Below, in pieces: positions 1 through 5,300 of a stretch of 7,484 nucleotides of DNA (position 1 is the stretch's first letter; each line of letters starts with the position of its first letter). Position numbers and translations under genes: made by a program. The notes below the pieces were generated by a model. It was not told the origin of the DNA and did no database searches. It saw nothing but the letters and a program-made list of their open reading frames with translations. The stretch comes from Candidatus Aminicenantota bacterium. Its GTDB lineage: Bacteria > Acidobacteriota > Aminicenantia > UBA2199. The stretch lies in NCBI GenBank assembly GCA_030620255.1, contig JAUXFB010000056.1, positions 1 through 7,484 of the forward strand. Reading direction: 5' to 3'.

Positions 1-588
1 AATCCAATGCACCGTGCTCATGAAGAGTTATGCAAAATGGCAAAAGAGGCGGTTAATGCTGATGGTATCTTAATTCATATGCTTTTGGGAAAATTGAAAA
101 AAGGAGATATTCCTGCTGATGTAAGAGATGCTGCTATTCGTAAGATGGTTGAGCTTTACTTTCCTTCTGATACAGTGCTAATCACAGGATATGGCTTTGA
201 TATGCTTTATGCAGGGCCTAGGGAAGCTGTACTTCATGCAATATTTCGTCAGAATTGCGGATGTACTCATCTTATTGTTGGTCGTGATCATGCTGGGGTG
301 GGTAATTATTATGGTTCTTTTGATGCTCAGGAGATTTTTGATGAACAAGTCCCTGAACATGCATTAGAAATAAAAATATTTAAAGCAGATCATACTGCAT
401 GGTCTAAAAAATTAAATAAAGTGGTAATGATGAGCAGAGTGCCTGACCATACTAAAGATGATTTTGTGTTTTTATCTGGAACAAAAGTTAGAGAGATGCT
501 CTCAAAAGGTGAACTACTTCCTGTTGAGTTCAGCAGACCAGAGGTTGCAGAAATACTTGGACATTATTATCGCTCACAAATAGAATGA
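1..588 (+). CDS. sat: Sulfate adenylyltransferase (ATP sulfurylase), C-terminal part, 5' end outside window
   Basis: Sat catalyses ATP + sulfate = adenosine phosphosulfate (APS) + pyrophosphate in the cytoplasm. It is the activation step of sulfate reduction, or runs in reverse in sulfur oxidation. The reading frame is already open at base 1 and runs 195 codons to TGA at 586-588; family members are about 400 residues, so roughly the N-terminal half, including the PUA-like domain, is missing. The visible part opens inside the nucleotide-binding motif (NPMHRAHE) and contains the GRDHAGVG motif near visible residues 94-101. It also has DHTAWSKK and the SGTKVREML segment, and ends with SRPEVAEIL, all typical of dissimilatory-type Sat. 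The similarity to the deltaproteobacterial form is from memory, not from a search. The internal ATG at position 7 is not the start. The gene looks more G+C-rich than its neighbours, and repeat copy 1 begins 5 nt after its stop. Confidence 0.96.
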   Translation, partial: NPMHRAHEELCKMAKEAVNADGILIHMLLGKLKKGDIPADVRDAAIRKMVELYFPSDTVLITGYGFDMLYAGPREAVLHAIFRQNCGCTHLIVGRDHAGVGNYYGSFDAQEIFDEQVPEHALEIKIFKADHTAWSKKLNKVVMMSRVPDHTKDDFVFLSGTKVREMLSKGELLPVEFSRPEVAEILGHYYRSQIE

Positions 589-593
589 ATTCT

Positions 594-678
594 GGGGTCA
601 GGTCTTGTATTTTGCATTCCGATAGAATCTAAGTATTTCATGTTCATTGAGTGTATGCAAAATACAAGACCTGACCCC
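594..678. repeat. 85-bp palindromic repeat, copy 1 (R1)
   Basis: The left arm begins GGGGTCAGGTCTTG and its exact 23-bp inverted copy ends at 678. The 39-nt interior (617-655) is not self-complementary over any long stretch. The element fills nearly the whole gap between the convergent sat and UPF0282-like genes. It starts 5 nt after the sat stop, and its last base (678) is the final base of the TAG stop of the - strand gene. Transcripts from either side would carry a strong 23-bp hairpin at their 3' end. No T-run follows directly, so it is not a standard intrinsic terminator. It differs from R2 at only 2 of 85 positions. It is probably a REP/MITE-like non-autonomous element; the mobilising enzyme is not in this window. 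Confidence 0.95.
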
Positions 679-1616
679 TAAAGCCTATAAATTTTTTTTC
701 CTTTTTTCCAAAAAGATTTAGTATTCACTTTACCCTCAGCATAAAGTTTGTGCCAATCCTCATCAACAGGCATATATTTATACAAATTCTCTCGATTTGC
801 CTCAAGTAAAAGTCTTGGTTTATTCATAAAGTCAGCCCCGCAAATCACATTTTTTCCTGTTTTTGAAGATAACAAATCTAACCATTCTATGCCTTTATTA
901 CTCCTTAGCAGGTGGTGATCAAGAATTAATGTATCAACTATTTCACAAATGCATTGTGCATTAAACCAGGCTTTGTCAATTTTTTCCTGTGTGAGTGTAT
1001 TTGGTAGGTATAGAGGAGGTCCATCCATGAACAGAATATCAGGCTTCCACTCACATATTCGGGACACAGCTTCATTATTAAGAAGTTCTATATCAGAGCT
1101 GTGTATAAATACAAAATCTTCTTCAATTTTTGTCATAATTACTTTAATTGAATCATCAGACTCTTCTCCATGAGATAATGCTTTTGAAAAAGAGATCTCT
1201 CCATCTTCTCTTTCTTCTGCTTCAATTAAATTTTTGTTTAGAATATTTGAAAGAGAATCTGCTCTTTTAATCTCTTTTGAAGAGAGATTTGATAAAGATT
1301 TTGTCCAGATTTTAACATCAGGATTTAACCCTTTTAGTTTTTCTATATTCAGTTGATAAGGGTTTGCATTTTCTAATGGTACATGATCTCCGTGAAAATG
1401 GCTGATTACAATATCAGTTGATTGTTTCCATCTTTTTATTATCCTTTTTTGAATCCTTTCATCCACTGCTACTTGAAAAGGGTGGGGGATTAATCCATAT
1501 CTGGAATAACCTAAAGCTATTCCCGGGTCAATTAAAATTTTCCTTTTTTTTGTCTTTATAAAGCAACATAGACCTCTTACACCCAGAGATTCTGTTCCAA
1601 TTATCTCTATTTTCAT
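678..1616 (-). CDS. UPF0282-like metallo-beta-lactamase-fold hydrolase
   Basis: This 312-residue protein resembles the UPF0282 family, MBL-fold proteins of unknown substrate that are best known from archaea. The N-terminus (SLGVRGLCCF, then ILIDPGIALGYSRYG at about residues 27-41) is the family signature. The metal-binding motif is HFHGDH at residues 73-78. Further likely metal or active-site positions are His149 (SHG), the HSSD segment at 172-175, DGPP at 198-201 and DHHLLR at 233-238. It has no signal peptide and is presumably cytoplasmic; the substrate is unknown. The ATG at 1614-1616 fits the family N-terminus, but the region just upstream is repeat R2, ending 2 nt away, so there is no Shine-Dalgarno sequence. 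Its stop shares a base with R1. Its last codons (AGG CTT TAG) match those of the upstream aminotransferase. The family call rests on recognised motifs. Confidence 0.85.
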   Translation of the reverse strand: MKIEIIGTESLGVRGLCCFIKTKKRKILIDPGIALGYSRYGLIPHPFQVAVDERIQKRIIKRWKQSTDIVISHFHGDHVPLENANPYQLNIEKLKGLNPDVKIWTKSLSNLSSKEIKRADSLSNILNKNLIEAEEREDGEISFSKALSHGEESDDSIKVIMTKIEEDFVFIHSSDIELLNNEAVSRICEWKPDILFMDGPPLYLPNTLTQEKIDKAWFNAQCICEIVDTLILDHHLLRSNKGIEWLDLLSSKTGKNVICGADFMNKPRLLLEANRENLYKYMPVDEDWHKLYAEGKVNTKSFWKKGKKIYRL

Positions 1617-1618
1617 CT

Positions 1619-1703
1619 GGGGTCAGGTCTTGTATTTTGCGTTCCGATAGAATCTAAGTATTTCATGTTCATTGAGTGTATGCAAAATACAAGACCTGAC
1701 CCT
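1619..1703. repeat. 85-bp palindromic repeat, copy 2 (R2)
   Basis: This is the same element as R1, in the same orientation. It differs at two places: G instead of A at the inner end of the left arm, and T instead of C at the last base (1703). Both changes turn an outer or inner pair into a G-T (G-U in RNA) pair and leave the rest of the stem intact. It makes up the entire 86-nt spacer between the aminotransferase and UPF0282-like genes apart from 2 nt. Base 1703 belongs to the TAA stop of the aminotransferase. The other end is 2 nt from the next ATG. The 12 nt beyond its right end (1704-1715) match the flank of R1 at 11 of 12 positions, so the element may be longer in these two copies. Confidence 0.95.
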
Positions 1704-2995
1704 TAAAGCCTACAAGCAAGGTAGATATTTTCAAAAAGTTTTTCTAATTTATTTGTTGGTGTTGATGAAAAAGCAATTCTTAATAGATCATTAATGGCTA
1801 TAACTCCTGTACTATATTTTTCAAGTAAAAGTTGTCTAATTTTTTCGGCATTATTTTTTTTAAGCTTTATGCATAAAAAATACCCTGAGTTGAATGGTAA
1901 AGGCTCAAAATATCTTTTATACTCTTTATGCTCTTTTAAAATCTTATCTACTATTTCAAATCTCTTTTTTAACAGCTCATATTTTTCCTTTTTCTCTGAA
2001 TCATATGCCGGGGAATCAAAAGATTTTAAAAGTAAAGATTGTGAAATGTTTGGTGCGTTTGATATATTCCCTCTCACAGTTCCAGCTGTTTTTCTTTCTA
2101 ATGCTGTGTATAGTTCTTTGTTGCCGTGTTTAATACCATAAGTTATAAATCCAACTCTAAAACCCCATGCATAATCTTCCTTTGTTACTCCATCGATTTT
2201 GACAGCAATAATATTTTTATGCAGATCAGCCAGTTCAGCAAACAAAGATTCTTTATAAACTCCTTTTTTGTAAACTAAACCAAAGTATGCGTCATCTAAT
2301 ATAACAAGGATTTTATTACCAGCTTCAGCGGCTTTTTTCAATATATCCTTTATTTGTTTTACCTCTTCTTCATATGGTGTATATCCAGAGGGATTGTTTG
2401 GGAAATTCAGGAGTACTATTTTTTTTTCAATCTTTTTGTTATTGATTTTATCTTTGAAAGATGGAATATCGAATTTTCCATGTTTAAAAGAATTAAAAGT
2501 ATTAAATTTTGCTAAACAACCATTATTAAATATAAGTTTATAATTCCCGTATAAAAGATCAGGCGCTATAATCTCATCTTCTTCATTAACAAATAAATAG
2601 CCAATTACACTTAAGCCATTTGTAAGAGCACACGTGACAACTGGCATGCTTATCTCTTTTTTTAAAAGAGAAGGATTTTTTTTATACAACATCTCTTTCC
2701 ATTTTTTTCTTAATTCAAGTTTACCAAAACTTGAAGCATATGGAAAAATATCACCGGGTTTGAGTTTAATGTTCTCTGCTATTGATGATAGTCTCATTGG
2801 TGTTTTATCATCTTCAAGTGCAATTCCAATTGTTGCGTTTATATTTTTCCCCTTAGCTTCATCCGATTGTGCCAAAATACCCTTTTTTGGGAAAAAGATA
2901 GCTTTTCCCTTTTTTGAAAGTAGCTCAAAAACCGCAGGACTACTTTTTTTAATAATTTCGTTTAATTCTAATGCGTGTGGATTTAATTTTGTCAT
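1703..2995 (-). CDS. PLP-dependent aminotransferase, class I/II fold
   Basis: This is a fold-type I pyridoxal-phosphate enzyme of 430 residues, a normal length for the class. Visible motifs are NFPNNPSGY at residues 198-205 (the NxPxNPTG class signature), DDAYFG at 234-239 (the PLP-pyridine aspartate region), and Lys272 within GVTKEDYAWGFRVGF, the likely Schiff-base lysine. Arg280 would then bind phosphate, and Arg406 (LLRIAFS) is the likely carboxylate-binding arginine. The long KEDYAW insertion after the lysine, in place of the usual SKxxGxxG, marks a subgroup rather than AspC or TyrB; the substrate cannot be predicted. The ATG at 2993-2995 follows a strong GGAGGT Shine-Dalgarno (3001-3006) with a 5-nt gap, which fixes the start. 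It lies between R3 upstream and R2 downstream and is co-directional with all - strand neighbours. It ends CRL, close to the YRL end of the next gene. Confidence 0.9.
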   Translation of the reverse strand: MTKLNPHALELNEIIKKSSPAVFELLSKKGKAIFFPKKGILAQSDEAKGKNINATIGIALEDDKTPMRLSSIAENIKLKPGDIFPYASSFGKLELRKKWKEMLYKKNPSLLKKEISMPVVTCALTNGLSVIGYLFVNEEDEIIAPDLLYGNYKLIFNNGCLAKFNTFNSFKHGKFDIPSFKDKINNKKIEKKIVLLNFPNNPSGYTPYEEEVKQIKDILKKAAEAGNKILVILDDAYFGLVYKKGVYKESLFAELADLHKNIIAVKIDGVTKEDYAWGFRVGFITYGIKHGNKELYTALERKTAGTVRGNISNAPNISQSLLLKSFDSPAYDSEKKEKYELLKKRFEIVDKILKEHKEYKRYFEPLPFNSGYFLCIKLKKNNAEKIRQLLLEKYSTGVIAINDLLRIAFSSTPTNKLEKLFENIYLACRL

Positions 2996-3000
2996 AAAAA

Positions 3001-3006
3001 ACCTCC
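3001..3006 (-). promoter_or_regulatory. Shine-Dalgarno sequence of the aminotransferase gene
   Basis: On the - strand the bases read GGAGGT, five T residues before the ATG at 2995. Repeat R3 ends only 6 nt further upstream (3013), so the element stopped just short of removing this site, unlike R2 at the UPF0282-like gene. Confidence 0.85.
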
Positions 3007-3012
3007 GTATCT

Positions 3013-3097
3013 GGGGTCAGGTCTTGTATTTTGCATTCCGATAAAATCTAAGTATTTCATATTCATTGAGTATATGCAAAATACAAGACCTGACCCC
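3013..3097. repeat. 85-bp palindromic repeat, copy 3 (R3)
   Basis: This is the third copy, with perfect 23-bp arms and the same orientation. It differs from R1 only by three G-to-A changes in the interior (positions 32, 49 and 60 of the element). It lies 1 nt after the stop codon of the Mth938-domain gene (TAA at 3099-3101) and 17 nt upstream of the aminotransferase ATG, outside its Shine-Dalgarno site. The gene it follows ends with the family-typical HLTC, so this copy was added just beyond a natural stop without changing the protein. Confidence 0.95.
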
Positions 3098-3098
3098 A

Positions 3099-3440
3099 TT
3101 AGCATGTTAGATGAAATGCACCAATAACTTTTTTATCAATCTGGATGTTATTGAAAATTTCAACTGCATCTTTACTTTTTTCTATATAAAATTTAATGTT
3201 TAAATTTGTTAATTCTTCTTTTACTTTTTGTTCAACCTTCATCAATCCCATATGACCAGTACCAATAATTAGAATGTCTGGCTTCTGCTTTAAAATTTCA
3301 TCTACGTCTTCCATTTGAACAAGGTGTCCCTTTTTTCTCCACCATGATGTATTGATCCTATCAGGATAAATGATTAGATCTGAAGTATAACTCTTTCCAT
3401 TTATCTTCATTCTACCGAACATGTATTGTTCAATTTTCAT
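3099..3440 (-). CDS. Mth938-domain (NDUFAF3/DUF498-type) protein
   Basis: This small 113-residue protein is a full-length single Mth938-like domain, the fold shared with the mitochondrial complex I assembly factor NDUFAF3. Its bacterial role is not established. Family landmarks are FGR (8-10), YTSDLIIYPD (18-27), the SWWRKKGH segment (32-39), GTGHMGLM (60-67), AVEIFN (92-97) and the conserved C-terminal HLTC. There is no signal peptide or membrane segment, so it is cytoplasmic. The ATG at 3438-3440 lies only 4 nt after the stop of the upstream beta-barrel gene. With only a weak purine-rich stretch before it, translation is probably coupled to that gene. This is the one gap in the left half that has no repeat, presumably because it is too short or was never hit. 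Confidence 0.9.
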   Translation of the reverse strand: MKIEQYMFGRMKINGKSYTSDLIIYPDRINTSWWRKKGHLVQMEDVDEILKQKPDILIIGTGHMGLMKVEQKVKEELTNLNIKFYIEKSKDAVEIFNNIQIDKKVIGAFHLTC

Positions 3441-3444
3441 TTTC

Positions 3445-4014
3445 TTAAAAAAGGTTAAACTGCCATCCCACTCCTGCTAAAAATCGCATTCCTTTAAAAT
3501 CCATTTCCTGATCAAATGGTTTTATTTTAAGAGGTGTATATGTGATTTCTGCATTTAGGTAAAAGCCTGCTAATAAGCCGAGGTTAACTCCTCCACCGAT
3601 AATTATTGTTGATTTGTGGTCTTTTAATTGATAATGTATTGTGTTACTTTCTATATCCTGTTTAAAATTATATCTTGCATAGCCTACTTTTAAATAGGGA
3701 ATTATTTTAATTATTGGGAATCTATATACAGCACAGATATTAACTCCTGTTATTTTAAGAGTACTATCCTCTCCATCAGTTATGTTCAAGATTTTTTTAT
3801 TGTAACCTGCTTCATATGAGAGCTCTATTGCCAATCCTCTATGAATAATTAATTTTAAATATGGAGTGTATATAAATTTACTACCATAAAGATCTTTTGT
3901 ATTTTCTTTTTTAAACTTTAATATTCCTGCATTAATTCCAGCTCCAAGTCCAGCTGCTTGTGAAAATTGAAATGAAAAGCTTATAATAAATAGTAATACT
4001 ATTAATTTTTTCAC
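3445..4014 (-). CDS. Secreted outer-membrane beta-barrel protein (OmpA/OmpW-like size)
   Basis: This 189-residue protein has a clear Sec signal peptide at residues 1-20: a KK start, a hydrophobic core, and SQA before a likely cut. The rest alternates hydrophobic and polar residues with Gly and aromatic girdles (for example YLKLIIHRGLAIELSYEAGY and FYLNAEITYTPLKI). It ends in Phe, the usual C-terminal signal for outer-membrane barrel assembly. About eight strands would fit the length. No binding function can be read from the sequence. The start is GTG (4012-4014), not ATG; it is supported by an AAGGAG Shine-Dalgarno at 4021-4026 with a 6-nt gap. The Mth938-domain gene follows after 4 nt and probably shares the mRNA. 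A specific family cannot be named. Confidence 0.8.
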   Translation of the reverse strand: MKKLIVLLFIISFSFQFSQAAGLGAGINAGILKFKKENTKDLYGSKFIYTPYLKLIIHRGLAIELSYEAGYNKKILNITDGEDSTLKITGVNICAVYRFPIIKIIPYLKVGYARYNFKQDIESNTIHYQLKDHKSTIIIGGGVNLGLLAGFYLNAEITYTPLKIKPFDQEMDFKGMRFLAGVGWQFNLF

Positions 4015-4020
4015 TCTTTA

Positions 4021-4026
4021 CTCCTT
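4021..4026 (-). promoter_or_regulatory. Shine-Dalgarno sequence deciding a GTG start
   Basis: AAGGAG on the - strand lies 6 nt before the GTG at 4012-4014. It establishes that the beta-barrel gene begins at this non-ATG codon, directly before a signal peptide. Repeat R4 begins 12 nt further upstream. Confidence 0.8.
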
Positions 4027-4038
4027 AATGATATATGT

Positions 4039-4123
4039 GGGGTCAGGTCTTGTATTTTGCGTTTTGATAAAATCTAAGTATTTCATATTTGTTGAGTATA
4101 TGCAAAATACAAGACCTGACCCC
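4039..4123. repeat. 85-bp palindromic repeat, copy 4 (R4)
   Basis: This is the most diverged copy, in the same orientation. It shares the three R3 interior G-to-A changes and adds C-to-T changes at element positions 26, 27 and 52 and A-to-G at 23 and 53. The outer 22 bp of both arms are unchanged. It lies 10 nt downstream of the stop of the histidine phosphatase gene (TAA at 4134-4136) and 24 nt upstream of the beta-barrel GTG start. The bases ATGT occur within one base of each end, which could be a 4-bp target duplication but is probably chance, since the other copies have none. Confidence 0.95.
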
Positions 4124-4133
4124 ATGTTATGCA

Positions 4134-4673
4134 TTATTGCTTATTTTTAAATGTATAAAATTTGCCATTTTTTGGGCTAATTATCCTCTTTCCTTTAAAG
4201 CCAATTTTGAGAAGTTCATTCTGTAAAGTAAGTAAAAAGAATCTGTGTGAAACTATTAGAATATTTTTATCTTCAATTTTGTTGAGTCTGGATAGGAATT
4301 GAATTGCTCTTTTTTTTGTTTGATTTTTAGTTTCAGAACTGTTTTTTAAATTAAAGAACCAGGCTATTCGATTCATAATGTTCCAGAAAACAAATGGGAT
4401 CTTTATTTTTGTTGGGAAAATTGCTTTAATTGGAACTTCAGCAAGTTCGTCTGTTGTTATTATATTTTTCTTAAATACCTTTTTTGCGGTTTCTTTTGCT
4501 CTTTTTGAATTACTTGAATAGCAAATCGAAAAGTGATTTAAAGATGTAACTAAACAATTTGGGATCAAATCTGCATTTTCATACTTTAAAAATTCAATAT
4601 CATAATTTTTAGAATCACAGAAATGTGGAAATTTGTGCTTAACTTTAAAGTGCCTTATTAAAACAAGTTTCAT
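4134..4673 (-). CDS. Histidine phosphatase superfamily protein (phosphoglycerate mutase-like)
   Basis: This 179-residue protein belongs to the histidine phosphatase (branch 1) superfamily, which transfers phosphate through a phosphohistidine. The expected residues are present: Arg7-His8 near the N-terminus (the RH of the RHG motif, here RHF), Arg58 in SNSKRAKETA (normally SxLxRAxxTA), an acidic residue in DELAEVP (Glu76 or Glu79), and His143 in VSHRFF (normally SHG). The core appears complete, so it is likely an active phosphatase of unknown substrate rather than glycolytic phosphoglycerate mutase, which is longer. A hydrophobic aromatic stretch (about 93-108, FVFWNIMNRIAWFF) sits in the variable cap region. 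No good Shine-Dalgarno is visible before the ATG (4671-4673). The gene probably heads the left-hand transcription unit after a 144-nt gap. Confidence 0.82.
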   Translation of the reverse strand: MKLVLIRHFKVKHKFPHFCDSKNYDIEFLKYENADLIPNCLVTSLNHFSICYSSNSKRAKETAKKVFKKNIITTDELAEVPIKAIFPTKIKIPFVFWNIMNRIAWFFNLKNSSETKNQTKKRAIQFLSRLNKIEDKNILIVSHRFFLLTLQNELLKIGFKGKRIISPKNGKFYTFKNKQ

Positions 4674-4817
4674 TTTTAAATTTTAATATTAAATAACATA
4701 TAACTTCAAACCAACAACACTCTACAATTTCAATAAAATGTTAAATAATTAAGTGTCTTATATTATTTTACCATAAGGTATTTTATTTATAAAGGTTTTA
4801 TATAAATATGGCCTTTT
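4674..4817. other. AT-rich intergenic gap, probable boundary between two transcription units
   Basis: This is the longest non-repeat spacer (144 nt). It is very AT-rich, and I see no gene in it. An AT-only weak dyad lies at about 4771-4811 (CCATA ... TATGG, with TTTATA/TATAAA inside). On the - strand no T-run follows it, so it is not a convincing terminator for coaD. The coaD stop is at its right edge, and a possible promoter for the phosphatase gene is at its left part. Confidence 0.5.
4686..4714 (-). promoter_or_regulatory. Possible sigma-70-type promoter of the histidine phosphatase gene
   Basis: On the - strand TTGGTT (4714-4709) and TAATAT (4691-4686) are 17 nt apart, 12 nt before the ATG. 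The match is weak in such AT-rich DNA. The same -10-like block, TAATATTAAAA, precedes the deaminase gene at the head of the other unit. Confidence 0.25.
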
Positions 4818-5300
4818 TTATTTGAACCTTTCTTTTAGTTTCTTATCAACAGTAGATGGAACCATTGATTTGATTTCACCTCCAAGCTCATATATTTCCT
4901 TAACAAGTCTTGAACTAAGAAAGGAATAACAAACTGAAGGAACTAAAAAAACAGTTTCAATCTCTTTATCAATATTCCTGTTCATAAGAGCCATTTGAAA
5001 CTCTATATCAAAATCTGATATTGCTCTTAGCCCTCTAACAATAATTGTGGCTCCCTTTTTTTTCAGATAGTCAACAAGTAGTCCTTCAAAGCAATCAATC
5101 TCAATCTCTTTATGATCTTTAAAGATTTCGTTTAACATGTCTAATCTTTCTTTTATACTAAACAGATATGTTTTAGAGGGATTTTTTAAAACAGCAACTA
5201 TTATCTTATCAAACATTTTAAGGCCTCTTTTTATAATATCAATATGTCCCTTTGTTAAAGGATCATAAGAGCCTGGATATACTGCTATTCTATTTGCCAT
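4818..5300 (-). CDS. coaD: Phosphopantetheine adenylyltransferase
   Basis: CoaD transfers AMP from ATP to 4'-phosphopantetheine to give dephospho-CoA, the penultimate step of coenzyme A synthesis in the cytoplasm. The 160-residue protein has the family length and all main motifs: PGSYDPLTKGH at residues 9-19 (the TxGH nucleotide-binding site), VRGLRAISDFDIEFQMA (88-104), and YSFLSSRLVKEI (125-136, the SS-LVKE signature, with Arg where many have Ser). The frame is open further upstream to a TTG at 5312, but I choose the ATG at 5298-5300. A GGAG Shine-Dalgarno at 5307-5310 lies 6 nt before it, and the protein then begins MANRIAVYPGS as usual. The start overlaps the end of the P-loop kinase gene by 11 nt, so the two are translationally coupled. 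Confidence 0.97.
   Translation of the reverse strand: MANRIAVYPGSYDPLTKGHIDIIKRGLKMFDKIIVAVLKNPSKTYLFSIKERLDMLNEIFKDHKEIEIDCFEGLLVDYLKKKGATIIVRGLRAISDFDIEFQMALMNRNIDKEIETVFLVPSVCYSFLSSRLVKEIYELGGEIKSMVPSTVDKKLKERFK

Noticed and set aside
594..720. R1 as an intrinsic terminator for sat
   Set aside because: The stem is strong, but the 39-nt interior is too large and the next T-run (about 691-698) is well beyond the stem and inside the opposing gene.
1794..3044. Other + strand open frames inside the aminotransferase gene
   Set aside because: They lie opposite a well-supported gene, have low-complexity hydrophobic content, and have no convincing ribosome-binding sites.
594..4123. Repeats as integron attC sites
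   Set aside because: Gene-plus-palindrome spacing is cassette-like, but the expected RYYYAAC and GTTRRRY boxes are absent, the arms are perfect without the typical extrahelical bases, and no integrase is visible.
594..4123. Repeats as a CRISPR array
   Set aside because: Only four copies, separated by about 0.9-1.3 kb of coding sequence; no short unique spacers.
4033..4128. 4-bp target-site duplication (ATGT) around R4
   Set aside because: The other three copies have no matching flanks, so a 4-bp match in AT-rich DNA is most likely chance.
4771..4811. Terminator after coaD
   Set aside because: The dyad is short and AT-only, and no T-run follows on the - strand.
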